From Desulfobulbaceae bacterium UBA2775 (lineage in GTDB: Bacteria > Desulfobacterota > Desulfobulbia > Desulfobulbales > Desulfocapsaceae): 33,042 nucleotides of DNA. The DNA is taken from contig DEIL01000091.1 of assembly GCA_002352445.1 (NCBI GenBank), positions 1 through 33,042 of the forward strand, in the 5' to 3' direction. A program made the position numbers and the translations under genes. The notes beneath the pieces were generated by a model that was not told the DNA's origin, made no database searches, and was given only the letters and a program-made list of their open reading frames with translations. This document shows, in pieces, positions 24,738-33,042 of the stretch. Every line of letters begins with the position of its first letter. The first letter of the stretch is position 1.

Positions 24738-26069
24738 TTATTCGCCGGTTTTTTTTTCCTGCTGTTCTCTTAATTTCCGCCACCAGTCCAGTCTCTTTTT
24801 AATTTCTTTTTCAAAGCCGAACTGAGAGGGGGTATAGTATGTTTTTTCTTCCAGGGATTCGGGAAGGTAATTCTGATAGCTGTAGTTGTTCTCATGGTCG
24901 TGGGAATAGCGGTACCCCTTGCTGTACCCTAAATCTTTCATCAATTTCGTAGGAGCATTGCGGATTGACAGCGGCACCTTGAGATGGCTTGTTGATAATG
25001 CATCATTCTTGGCGCGGCTGTAGGCTGTCTCTGTAGAATTACTTTTTGGTGCGGTTGCAAGATAAATGGTCAGCTGGCTGAGGGCAGTGTTTGCCTCCGG
25101 CATACCGAGAAAATGGACAGCATCCTTGACCGCTATTGCCTGGACGATTGCCTGGGGATCTGCCAGACCGATATCTTCAGTGGCAATGCGTACCAGTCTT
25201 CTTGTGATATACAAAGGGTCTTCTCCCGCCTCGACCATTCTCGCAAGCCAGTACAACGCGGCCTGTGGATCACTCCCCCGTATGGATTTTTGGAAAGCTG
25301 AGATGAGATTAAAGTGTTCTTCTCCGCGCTTGTCGTAAAAAAGGGATCGTTTATTGAGGGAATTATTGATAATTTCAGCCGTAATCTCATCACCATTTTC
25401 TGCGTAGCGACAGATCATTTCAAGGTCATTGAGGGCTCTCCTCGCATCACCGGCAGCCTTATTGCAGAGCAGGTTCAGTCCATCTTCTGTCAGGCTGATC
25501 TTTTTGGGGATGGTGGATAATGCTCTTTTGATGATTTCAGCAATGTGCTTTTCGCTGAGACTTTCCAACACAAAAAGCTGACATCTGGAGAGCAGGGCCG
25601 GGATCACCTCAAAGGAGGGATTCTCAGTCGTTGCACCGATGAGGATGATAGCGCCGGATTCCACATAAGACAGGAATGCATCCTGTTGAGACTTATTAAA
25701 ACGGTGTATTTCGTCAACAAATACTATGGTTTTTTTATTCGCTGTGTGATGGCGGAATTTAGCCTGTTCCATGAGCTGCTTGACTTCGCCGATTTTGGTC
25801 AGGACAGCACTGAAAGGACAAAAGGCATGTCGAGTTTGTTTTCCGATTAACTTGGCTATGGTCGTTTTTCCACTCCCTGGCGGCCCCCAGAGGATGAAAG
25901 AGTTGAAGTCATCAGTCTCGATCATCACCCGTAAGGTTGAACCGGGAGATAGAAGATTCTCCTGGCCTTTTATATCGGCGAGATGGTGTGGTCTGCATCT
26001 TTCTGCCAGGGGCATGTCGGAGGGTCGGGAGGTTTCTTCGATGATGGATAGCTGTTTGATCATGAGCAT
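24738..26069 (-). CDS. rarA: Replication-associated recombination protein RarA (MgsA)
   Basis: RarA is a clamp-loader-like AAA+ ATPase that acts at stalled forks and single-stranded gaps. The 443 residues match. An N-terminal PLAERCRPHHLADIKGQENL (20-39) is followed by Walker A GPPGSGKT (62-69), Walker B IVFVDEIHRF (115-124), sensor 1 GATTENPSFEV and the AGDARRALNDLE block. The C-terminal tetramerisation domain has the SDPQAALYWLARM and EDPLYITRRLVRIA blocks and the KGYRYSHDHENNYSYQNYLP signature. It converges on amrS with 25 bases between. No strong ribosome site is visible; the ATG two codons later is an alternative start. Confidence 0.96.
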   Translation of the reverse strand: MLMIKQLSIIEETSRPSDMPLAERCRPHHLADIKGQENLLSPGSTLRVMIETDDFNSFILWGPPGSGKTTIAKLIGKQTRHAFCPFSAVLTKIGEVKQLMEQAKFRHHTANKKTIVFVDEIHRFNKSQQDAFLSYVESGAIILIGATTENPSFEVIPALLSRCQLFVLESLSEKHIAEIIKRALSTIPKKISLTEDGLNLLCNKAAGDARRALNDLEMICRYAENGDEITAEIINNSLNKRSLFYDKRGEEHFNLISAFQKSIRGSDPQAALYWLARMVEAGEDPLYITRRLVRIATEDIGLADPQAIVQAIAVKDAVHFLGMPEANTALSQLTIYLATAPKSNSTETAYSRAKNDALSTSHLKVPLSIRNAPTKLMKDLGYSKGYRYSHDHENNYSYQNYLPESLEEKTYYTPSQFGFEKEIKKRLDWWRKLREQQEKKTGE

Positions 26070-26266
26070 ACTTTATTTTGGAAGTGTCATTAAGGCAATA
26101 TTTTTTGAAAACATGTTATAAAATGTGTCGCAGCAGGGTATGAAAAAATATTGACATTTAATACCGCTAACCCGACGAGCGGGATAAGTATTTTGGTGGT
26201 ATGGTCTTGTTCATAATTTCAAAAGAAGTCTTTGGGGTATTTTTAAATTCCGGCAAATTACGAGAA

Positions 26267-27727
26267 ATGTTTACACTGATATACAATGTTGCAAGGTATG
26301 GATTGTTCTTTCACTTTCTTCTGTTCTTTCACTCCTTGTCAGTAGAAGGGATGGAGTTAACCGAAGCAGTAGAGCGAGCCCTTGAGCAAAGTGACTATGC
26401 CTATGATTTACAGGATAATCTAATGCTCAGCAAAATGGATGTTGCCGGTGCTGAGCATCGGTTTGATACCAAAATTGTTCCATTAACAAGAGTCGGATTC
26501 ACACGGGGGACGGGATCACAGCAAATTGGTCTCGAGTTTCGCAAAGAAACCGGGACAGGTGGGGAAATTGCCTATGGCGCTGTAGGTGACAGATTGGATC
26601 AGGACAGCGATTACGTGGTGAATTATGCAAAAACTGCCAGGGCCTATGTAAGGGTGTCTCAGGGTTTGTTCAGGCGCTGGGGAAGAAAGTATAATCTGGC
26701 AGAACTCAATATAGCGCAATTGAGAGCCAAGGAAGAGGAAATCATTACAGAGCGGGCAAAACAGACGCTTATCTTCGATACCGTACAGAAATACTATGAT
26801 CTGGTTCTGGCAAGTCAATTACTGGAAAAATTGCAACAGGCCCAGGAACGAAGCCGCGAACATTTTCAATCTGCACAGTCACGACAAGCAGTTGGACTGG
26901 TTTCCAAGGTAGATGTATATCGCGCAGAACTGGCAGTTCTTGATGCGGAAAATTCCGTACAAGGTCAGCTGCGGCAGAAAAATAGGGCGCTGGATGCATT
27001 TCGGGAGTTGTTGCGGCTTTCTGATTTAGCAAATGTAGTATTGGTGGAGAAAATAATAAAAATGGTGCCGGTTGTTTCCGATACCTGGGAGGAAGACCTC
27101 TTCGAAACCAGGTTGGACTGGCAGGCCCACCGGGTGAACGTGGAGGTGAGTAAGGTTGAGTTTTATAAAGCAAAACAAAACCTCTCTCCTGACGTTGGTC
27201 TGAGCTTCACTCTCGAGCAGAAGGGTGAAGGAGAAACTGTAGAAGAGGCTATTGAGCTTGATCAGACGAACTGGTCGTTTCAGTTGGAAATGCTCTCATC
27301 CTTTGATAACTTTAATGAAGAAAACATCCTTGTGCGAAAAAAAATGGAGATGGCCAAACTCCGTCGTACCGGTGACGCTATGCGACGAAAGATAAAAAGG
27401 GAAGCAGACGATGCATTATTTGATCTATTGATCGAAGACAGGAATCACCAGATTAATATCAGGAGGCTGAGTCAGGCTGAGTTGGCGTTGGATCTTGCAA
27501 AGAGAAGATATGAGAAGGGGATTTCTGATAATCTGGATGTCCTTGATGCTGAGAGCTCTTTTTCAGAGGCTGAATCAGGAATTGCCAGATCATTGACTGC
27601 ATATAATATTGCGGCGGTCAACCTTGCCTATAGTCTGGGGGTTCTCGATCCTGCGTGGATAGAGGCTTCATTGACACCTTATGGAGAGCAGACTTCTGTG
27701 AGTACAGGTGGTAAGCAATTACATTGA
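26267..27727 (+). CDS. TolC-family outer-membrane efflux protein
   Basis: This is the outer-membrane channel of the exporter encoded downstream. With the ATG at 26267 the product is 486 residues and opens with a plausible signal peptide (MFTLIYNVARYGLFFHFLLF, cleavage near 25-30). The upstream ATG at 26201 adds 22 residues before it and seems less natural. The mature part has long alpha-helical coiled-coil segments in the two-repeat TolC pattern: LIFDTVQKYYDLVLASQLLE and VSKVDVYRAELAVLDAENSV in the first half, and LAKRRYEKGISDNLDVLDAE in the second. Its stop overlaps the adaptor start (TGATG). Confidence 0.88.
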   Translation: MFTLIYNVARYGLFFHFLLFFHSLSVEGMELTEAVERALEQSDYAYDLQDNLMLSKMDVAGAEHRFDTKIVPLTRVGFTRGTGSQQIGLEFRKETGTGGEIAYGAVGDRLDQDSDYVVNYAKTARAYVRVSQGLFRRWGRKYNLAELNIAQLRAKEEEIITERAKQTLIFDTVQKYYDLVLASQLLEKLQQAQERSREHFQSAQSRQAVGLVSKVDVYRAELAVLDAENSVQGQLRQKNRALDAFRELLRLSDLANVVLVEKIIKMVPVVSDTWEEDLFETRLDWQAHRVNVEVSKVEFYKAKQNLSPDVGLSFTLEQKGEGETVEEAIELDQTNWSFQLEMLSSFDNFNEENILVRKKMEMAKLRRTGDAMRRKIKREADDALFDLLIEDRNHQINIRRLSQAELALDLAKRRYEKGISDNLDVLDAESSFSEAESGIARSLTAYNIAAVNLAYSLGVLDPAWIEASLTPYGEQTSVSTGGKQLH

Positions 27728-29178
27728 TGAACATAATGAGAAGCTTTGCTGCAAATAAAACACTTCTGGGAGGATGTCTGGTTCTTCTGTTGCTCGCGGG
27801 CTTTGGGGCAAGCTATATTTTTAAAGCGGATCAGATAATTGGTGAGAAGAAGCCAACCCTGACACTGGTGGATCAGAAAAATTTTCTGCTCAATATTATA
27901 GAGCGAGGAGTAGTTATGCCTGCAAAAGTATCTCCTGTAAGCTCCCAGATTTCCAGTAATCAGGCGAAGATTTTATGGCTTATCAAGGAAGGAAGTCCGG
28001 TTAGTAAAGGGACTCTGGTGGCTCGGTTTGATACCAAGCCATTTATTGACAGCATGCTGAAGGCAGAGCAGGATTTTGCCGATGCTGGAGCAACTTTTCT
28101 CGCCTCTGAAAAAATGCTGCTGTTGCAGAAAGAGGAGGAGAACGGCAAGATTGAAGAAGCTGTTCGTAAGGTTGAAATTGCAAAAATTCAGGCGAATAAC
28201 ATTGAAAACGGTTCGGGTCCCCTGAAGAGGAAGATTTTTGAACAGAAACGCCACCAGGCAGAGAGAACCCTTGGAATTAACCGGAATGAACTTGAAGATT
28301 TTGAGGTGTTGCTGGAAAAAGGACATGTGAGTACCCGCGAAAGAGATAAAGCGGCGGATAAGGTTGCTACAGGGAAAGAACAGGCTCAGGTGGCGCGGGA
28401 AGAACTGGAAAATTTTGATAAATATACATGGCCAAAACTGCTGCGTGAGGCGGAATTACTGGTTAACGGAGCGGAAAGCAACTTGCAGAGGGTGAAAAGA
28501 ACTGCTGAACTTCAGATACAAAATCGGGTTGCAGCGGTGGAGAAAAATCGACGCAAGGTCGAAAATAAAAAGAGTGCTCTTGAAAAATCCCAGAAAGATC
28601 TGGAGAACTGTGACCTCTATTCACCGACAAAAGGAATATTGCTCTATTCCGATCTTCCAAGAGAAAATGGAAGGAGGAAAATTCAGATAGGTGATTCTGT
28701 GTGGGTCGGCCAGACATTTTTACAGGTGCCGGACACAAGTGAACTGATGGCTGAAGTAAAAATACGAGAGATTGATGTGGCTAAAATTGACAAGGAGATG
28801 GCGGCGGAAATTGAGCTGGATGCGTTTCCTGGTATGAAGTTCCCGGGGCTGGTTGAATCGATTGAAACCCTTGCAAAGGAAGATGATGCTAACAGCAGTG
28901 TGCGTCGGTTCCATACCCGCATCAGATTTATTGGTGACATAAGTAATGTATATGTAGGTATGTCGGCTACAACCACAATTATCTACAGGGAGTTAGAGGA
29001 TGTGCTGGCAGTACCCGTCAGTGCAGTTATTTACAGAGACGGGAAGACAATGGTCAAAAGAAAGTCGGGACAGAAAGATCATGAGGTGGCCGTCTCTCTT
29101 GGTGCAAGGGGCACCAGATGGGTGGAGGTGGTTGGTGGTCTGAACAGGGGGGACATTATCTATAGTGAGGGGCAGTAA
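27727..29178 (+). CDS. HlyD/MacA-type periplasmic adaptor protein
   Basis: This is the membrane-fusion subunit that links the inner-membrane transporter to the TolC channel. It has 483 residues. One N-terminal membrane span lies at about 12-32 (LGGCLVLLLLAGFGASYIF). A half lipoyl segment follows (VSPVSSQISSNQAKILWLIKEGSPVSKGTLVARFD), then a long charged coiled-coil hairpin (about 100-290) and the second lipoyl half (LENCDLYSPTKGILLY). The beta-barrel and membrane-proximal domains close it (SELMAEVKIREIDVAKIDKE, then VLAVPVSAVIYRDGKTMV). The ATG at 27727 shares its A with the TGA of the channel gene, so the two are coupled. Confidence 0.9.
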   Translation: MNIMRSFAANKTLLGGCLVLLLLAGFGASYIFKADQIIGEKKPTLTLVDQKNFLLNIIERGVVMPAKVSPVSSQISSNQAKILWLIKEGSPVSKGTLVARFDTKPFIDSMLKAEQDFADAGATFLASEKMLLLQKEEENGKIEEAVRKVEIAKIQANNIENGSGPLKRKIFEQKRHQAERTLGINRNELEDFEVLLEKGHVSTRERDKAADKVATGKEQAQVAREELENFDKYTWPKLLREAELLVNGAESNLQRVKRTAELQIQNRVAAVEKNRRKVENKKSALEKSQKDLENCDLYSPTKGILLYSDLPRENGRRKIQIGDSVWVGQTFLQVPDTSELMAEVKIREIDVAKIDKEMAAEIELDAFPGMKFPGLVESIETLAKEDDANSSVRRFHTRIRFIGDISNVYVGMSATTTIIYRELEDVLAVPVSAVIYRDGKTMVKRKSGQKDHEVAVSLGARGTRWVEVVGGLNRGDIIYSEGQ

Positions 29179-29186
29179 AAAAAACT

Positions 29187-29870
29187 GTGTTATTAGAGGC
29201 ACGAAATATTGAAAGGTCGTTTCTTATTGACGGTAGGAAGAGTATGGCTCTGGCACCTCTGTCACTTGTTGTGGTAGAGGCGGAGTTTCTGGTTGTTACC
29301 GGGCGATCCGGTTCCGGTAAGTCGACTCTGCTGAATCTGCTCAGTACTCTCGACAAACCGTCCCATGGAGAGGTGATGTTAAATGGTGTCTCCCTGACCC
29401 TGATGAATGAGAAGCAAATTGCCCATCTGCGAAATTCCTGCTTTGGCTTTATCTTTCAGATGCCCCATTTGCTGCCTGAAAAAACAGTACTGGAAAATGT
29501 TGTACTTCCCTTTCATTACGGGAAGTTACCTGTGGAAGTGGATGTGGAGAAACGGTGCAGTGAGCTTTTAGACTATGTTGGTTTGGGTGAGTTTGGTTTG
29601 CGGTATCCTGATACCCTTTCAGGTGGAGAAATGCAGAGGGTTGTTTTTGCCAGGGCGCTGGCGCGAAGGCCTGAAGTGATTTTTGCCGATGAGCCCACGG
29701 GCAGTCTGGATGCAGGAAATTCTAAGAAAATTATGCGGTTGCTGCAGGAGCAGGTTGAAAGAGGCTGTACCGTGATCATGGCCAGTCATGATGTTGATGC
29801 TGTGCACTATGGTACGCGGATAGTTCACCTGGACAAGGTGGAATCTTCTCTACGGCAGGAACCTGTATGA
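29187..29870 (+). CDS. MacB/LolD-type ABC transporter ATPase
   Basis: This is the ATP-binding subunit of the exporter, 227 residues. Walker A is GRSGSGKST (39-47), the Q-loop FQMPHLLP has Q91, the ABC signature is LSGGEMQRV (144-152), Walker B is VIFADEPTGSLD (164-175) and the switch histidine is H201 in ASHD. The MPHLLP and LSGGE-QRVAFARAL pattern places it in the MacB/LolD/FtsE group. The start appears to be GTG with GAGGGG somewhat far upstream. It overlaps the permease gene by 4 bases (ATGA). Confidence 0.93.
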   Translation: MLLEARNIERSFLIDGRKSMALAPLSLVVVEAEFLVVTGRSGSGKSTLLNLLSTLDKPSHGEVMLNGVSLTLMNEKQIAHLRNSCFGFIFQMPHLLPEKTVLENVVLPFHYGKLPVEVDVEKRCSELLDYVGLGEFGLRYPDTLSGGEMQRVVFARALARRPEVIFADEPTGSLDAGNSKKIMRLLQEQVERGCTVIMASHDVDAVHYGTRIVHLDKVESSLRQEPV

Positions 29871-31108
29871 TTTTTCACTATCACCTTTTTGATATGAGAG
29901 ACGGCTGGGCGAGTCTGTCCAGGCGTCCTCTGCGTTCCCTGCTCAGTAGTCTTGGTATCGGAATAGGAGTGACAGCCCTCATTGCAATGTTATCAATCGG
30001 TGAAGGCGCAAAAAAGAGTGCTCTGGATAAAATAGCATCCCTTGGTACTGATGCTCTCAGGATAGAAAATAACAGCCAGGCGGCATTTACAGGCAGAAAC
30101 AGTCTTGCCAATATCTCAAAAGGGCTTGTTGTGGCCGATGCGGAATATCTTGCAGAGTGGTTGGGGACGCGTGGGAATGTTGGAGCCTATGTGAGAAGAG
30201 AAAATGTGACCATTTCCAGGGAGGGCAGGTCGGTGGTTGCGACTGTGCTGGGTGTTTCAGCAGGCTGGTTTGAGGCAGAGAAGGTTCAGTTGCAATCGGG
30301 CAGATCTGTAAACCAGGGTGATATTACTCTTCGGGAAAATGTCTGCGTAGCAGGGAGCAGAATAACAACAATTCTGGGAACTGCTCCAGGTTCCTCAATC
30401 ATGCTGCAGCGCTTTCCGTCAAACCTTGTAGGAGTTCTGGCTCCAAAAGGGAGGCTGCTTACAGAGGGGACAGGACTATCTGCCTTGGATTTTGATAATA
30501 CGGTAATTCTACCAATTTTTTCCCTGCAGGCTATCTTTCCGGGAAAAGATGAAGCCCGGCTGGATGGTCTGGTAATTACATTAAATGACAGTGATGAAGC
30601 ATCAATCTTGTCCATTGGTGCGCAGGTAGAAGAGATACTTTTGGTCAGGCACAAGGGAGTGGAAGATTATTCCCTTGTAATTCCTCTAAACCTCTTAAAA
30701 GAGGCTAGGGATAGTCAGAGGCTTTTCTCACTCATAATGGGGACGATTGCCGGTCTCTCTCTTTTGGTAGGAGGGATCGGAGTAATGAATGTGATGCTTG
30801 CTAATATTGCGGAACAGACCAGGGAAATAGGGTTGCGTATGGCTGTCGGGGCATCAAGGAGCCGTATCGCCAATCTTTATCTCTGGAACTCATTTCTACT
30901 CACTATGACAGGAGGGATATGGGGTATGGCAGCAGGTGTTATTCTTGCTCTATTCATTCAGAAATATGCCGGCTGGGACGTAGCTTTTTCCTCATTCAGT
31001 TTGATTGTTGCCCCTCTTTCAGCATTGATTACAGGTATTGTGTTCGGTGTGCATCCGGCAGTGCGTGCGGCTTCTTTGCAGCCCGCATCGGCCCTGAGAG
31101 ATTCCTGA
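29867..31108 (+). CDS. MacB-type ABC transporter permease (FtsX domain)
   Basis: This is the membrane subunit that works with the ATPase, 413 residues. The N-terminal SLSRRPLRSLLSSLGIGIGV leads into the first span (about 25-47). A large periplasmic MacB_PCD-like domain (about 50-280) follows. Three C-terminal spans (about 283-308, 330-355, 370-395) carry the FtsX block GGIGVMNVMLANIAEQTREI followed by GLRMAVGASRSRI. In MacB the ATPase and permease are fused; here they are separate proteins. With the adaptor and channel this forms a complete tripartite exporter. The substrate cannot be read from the sequence; macrolides, lipoproteins, peptides or toxins are all possible. Confidence 0.92.
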   Translation: MIFHYHLFDMRDGWASLSRRPLRSLLSSLGIGIGVTALIAMLSIGEGAKKSALDKIASLGTDALRIENNSQAAFTGRNSLANISKGLVVADAEYLAEWLGTRGNVGAYVRRENVTISREGRSVVATVLGVSAGWFEAEKVQLQSGRSVNQGDITLRENVCVAGSRITTILGTAPGSSIMLQRFPSNLVGVLAPKGRLLTEGTGLSALDFDNTVILPIFSLQAIFPGKDEARLDGLVITLNDSDEASILSIGAQVEEILLVRHKGVEDYSLVIPLNLLKEARDSQRLFSLIMGTIAGLSLLVGGIGVMNVMLANIAEQTREIGLRMAVGASRSRIANLYLWNSFLLTMTGGIWGMAAGVILALFIQKYAGWDVAFSSFSLIVAPLSALITGIVFGVHPAVRAASLQPASALRDS

Positions 31109-31176
31109 CCACCCGGCAATGAAACTTGCGGGAGTTGAGCGACCGGTTTATGATCATTTTTTATGCAGGTGATTGA

Positions 31177-32565
31177 ATGGTTTTGAATTTCATACTGTAT
31201 CTGCTTTACGGCCTGGCATTTTTCACCCTGGGAGTGGCAATTCTCTCAAGGGATGTCAGGCAAAGCGAGCTCGGAATTGCAAGAATCATCTGGCTGCTTG
31301 CTTTTTTTGGTATTGTCCACGGTTTTCATGAATGGTTGGAACTGCTGGAGCAGCTGGAACCAGTTATCAAGACCCCTTTCTTCACGCTGTTTCGTCTGGC
31401 CGTAGTCAGTCTCTCTTTTTTGTTTCTCCTCTACTTCGGGTTATTCATCAATATAATCACCTTTTATGGTGATCAGGCACTGAAGAGCACTCCCCGGATT
31501 GCTAAAGCGATGATTGGTGTATCTGCCCTCTCTCTTATTCTTGTCACAACCTATTTTGATCTTGGCAGCGGCCAGGACATCAACACCCGTATGTTTGTTG
31601 CATTTCCGGGAGGATTACTGTCTGGAATCGGTCTGATAATGTATTCGAGAACAGTGCGGTCGTTTTCCCGCAATGTGGCGATTAATTTTATCTTTGCAGG
31701 CAGTTGTATGATCTGCTATGCCATTTTGACCGGAGTGATTCCGTCGGACGTAATTGTGCCTGTTCTTGGTATTAAGGTTATTTTATTCAGGGGGATGAGT
31801 GCTTTTTTAATTATGTTTTTTACTATCAGGGCCTTGTCGGTGTTCAGCCTTGAACAGCGGGAATTGATCAATGAAAGGCTGCTGCGTTTTTCGCAGTCGG
31901 AGAAACTGACATCAATGGGGATTCTGGCTGCAGGTATTGCCCATGAGATCAACAACCCCCTTACCAATGTCTCCCTCAATGTGGAAATGCTTAAAGACCT
32001 GGTGGGGGAAGATGACAAGGTTAACAGAAAGCTCGAGGCTATTGAGCGCAATACTGTTCGTGCTTCGAAGATTGCTAAAGAGCTATTGCATTTTTCACGT
32101 GAAAAGGAAACGAAACTTGAACTCACTGATATTAATAAAGTTCTTGCAAGTTCATGCAATCTTATAAGAAATCAGAAACTGAGTTCAATTATTCGGCTGA
32201 CGGCGCAGGATGTTCCGGAAATTATGGGAATATCCTGGAAACTTGAGGAAGTTTTTATCAATCTGTTGATGAACAGTATCGATGCCTGCAGTAAAGAGGA
32301 TAGCATTGAGATTGAAACGTTTAGTAATAACGGTAAAGTGCTGGTGACTATTACTGATACCGGCCATGGTATTATCCAGGACGATATTTTTAAGGTATTT
32401 GATCCATTCTATACCACCAAGGATGTCGGCAAAGGGACAGGACTGGGTTTGTCTGTATGCTATAATATTATAAAACAGCATGGAGGGGAGATCTCCCTGG
32501 TCTCCAGTGAAAATGGAGGAACCATTGTGACTATAGCCTTTCCGGTGATAACAGATGAAAACTGA
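31177..32565 (+). CDS. Membrane histidine kinase
   Basis: A 462-residue sensor kinase. The first 220 residues hold about seven hydrophobic spans (for example 5-23, 37-50, 72-95, 110-126, 141-156, 168-187, 194-218), an integral-membrane sensor with no large periplasmic domain. The DHp domain has phosphoacceptor H256 in GIAHEINNPL. The catalytic domain has the N box NLLMNSIDAC, G1 DTGHGI, F box FDPFYTTKD and G2 GKGTGLGLSV. AGGTGA lies about 4 bases before the ATG. It starts 68 bases after the exporter permease in the same direction and overlaps the response regulator by 11 bases, so it may sense a cue linked to the exporter. Confidence 0.93.
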   Translation: MVLNFILYLLYGLAFFTLGVAILSRDVRQSELGIARIIWLLAFFGIVHGFHEWLELLEQLEPVIKTPFFTLFRLAVVSLSFLFLLYFGLFINIITFYGDQALKSTPRIAKAMIGVSALSLILVTTYFDLGSGQDINTRMFVAFPGGLLSGIGLIMYSRTVRSFSRNVAINFIFAGSCMICYAILTGVIPSDVIVPVLGIKVILFRGMSAFLIMFFTIRALSVFSLEQRELINERLLRFSQSEKLTSMGILAAGIAHEINNPLTNVSLNVEMLKDLVGEDDKVNRKLEAIERNTVRASKIAKELLHFSREKETKLELTDINKVLASSCNLIRNQKLSSIIRLTAQDVPEIMGISWKLEEVFINLLMNSIDACSKEDSIEIETFSNNGKVLVTITDTGHGIIQDDIFKVFDPFYTTKDVGKGTGLGLSVCYNIIKQHGGEISLVSSENGGTIVTIAFPVITDEN

Positions 32566-33042
32566 AACTATCATGGTCATTGATGATGATCTGGATCTGC
32601 GCGAAAGTATCTTAGAGATCCTTGAGGATAATGATTTTATGGCGACCGGCTGTGAGTCTGCCGAAACGGCCCTGCAGAAAATCAAACTTGAAGTCCCCAG
32701 TCTTGTTATCGTGGATAATATGATGCCCGGTATGGGGGGCATGGCACTTATGCCGCTATTAAAAAATGATTATCCAAGTCTCAAGATCATCATGATTACT
32801 GCCTTTTCAACAGTAGATAATGCAGTGGCTGCTATGAAAAGTGGTGCTGACGATTATCTCTCCAAACCGTTCAAACGGGATGAGCTTCTGGTTACCGTAA
32901 AACGTAACCTGGAAGAGTTGAAATTCGAACAGCAATTGTCCGAACCCGATATGGACGCGACCCTTGCCTGTCTTTCGAACCAGATCAGAAGACAGATTCT
33001 TGCTGCTTTGTCGGCAAAAAGAGAGATGCGCTTTATGGATAT
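32555..33042 (+). CDS. Response regulator, partial (cut by window end)
   Basis: The first 162 residues are present. The receiver domain starts MKTETIMVIDDDLDLRESIL. Acidic residues D10-D12, phosphoacceptor D54 (LVIVDNMMPGMGG), T in MITAF and K in LSKPFK are all there. After the receiver, residues about 140-162 (LACLSNQIRRQILAALSAKR) look like the start of an ArsR-type winged helix rather than an OmpR, NarL or NtrC output. It overlaps the kinase gene by 11 bases and is its obvious partner. The C-terminus is outside the window. Confidence 0.9.
   Translation, partial: MKTETIMVIDDDLDLRESILEILEDNDFMATGCESAETALQKIKLEVPSLVIVDNMMPGMGGMALMPLLKNDYPSLKIIMITAFSTVDNAVAAMKSGADDYLSKPFKRDELLVTVKRNLEELKFEQQLSEPDMDATLACLSNQIRRQILAALSAKREMRFMD

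Noticed and set aside
26151..26200. Promoter at the TTGACA upstream of the exporter
   Set aside because: A perfect -35 hexamer is present at 26151-26156 but no acceptable -10 lies 16-18 bases downstream; a small CCCG/CGGG hairpin sits there instead.

Overview
The window reads as a chromosomal segment of an anaerobic, Gram-negative member of the Desulfobacterota, most like the Desulfobulbaceae. The partial 16S rRNA at the left edge has the general look of that group. The gene content agrees: a HesB/IscA-type protein that appears to use selenocysteine, an AmrS-type radical SAM enzyme, an XRE regulator with a cysteine-rich tail, and an outer-membrane TolC efflux system. The placement is from memory of these families and not from a search. 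I see no prophage, transposase, CRISPR array or tRNA. Apart from a few intergenic repeat modules this is a core-genome region.

Layout. 1-638 is the 5' part of a 16S rRNA gene on the minus strand, with a leader and a good stringent-type promoter near 874-902. Next come a small conserved hypothetical gene, a 30-base palindrome and clpB, all minus strand, with a near-consensus sigma70 promoter for clpB at 4155-4183. A terminator at 4206-4240 then closes a gene that normal ORF calling misses: a 113-residue HesB/IscA-like protein (4348-4689, minus) whose conserved first cysteine is encoded by in-frame UGA, followed by a SECIS-like hairpin. 4690-5208 is intergenic with two strong inverted repeats. 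5209-6977 (plus) encodes a phosphofructokinase and an endonuclease III-like glycosylase. 13303-7034 (minus) is a tight operon: RNase R, TrmJ and a 1089-residue STAND/BTAD regulator. 13671-15776 (plus) is a RelA/SpoT homologue with an intact hydrolase site and a decayed synthetase site. 17118-15876 (minus) holds aat and an overlapping zinc-ribbon gene.

17461-19233 (plus) is an AAA-transmembrane-SPOR protein of DamX type, followed by an FmdB-like zinc ribbon and convergent queA. 20804-21302 is a repeat-rich gap. Then come a MobB-remnant/MobA fusion, a convergent XRE regulator, bpt coupled to amrS, and convergent rarA. 26267-31108 (plus) is a complete tripartite MacAB/TolC-like exporter (outer-membrane protein, adaptor, ATPase, FtsX-type permease). 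It is followed by a histidine kinase and a response regulator cut by the window edge, which may control it.

Themes. Protein quality control and N-degron tagging are well represented: ClpB plus both the Aat and Bpt aminoacyl-protein transferases. RNA maturation and decay genes (rnr, trmJ, queA) are also frequent. The most informative hidden features are the UGA-containing HesB-like gene, the synthetase-dead Rel protein, a structured element upstream of rel, and two kinds of dispersed intergenic repeat.
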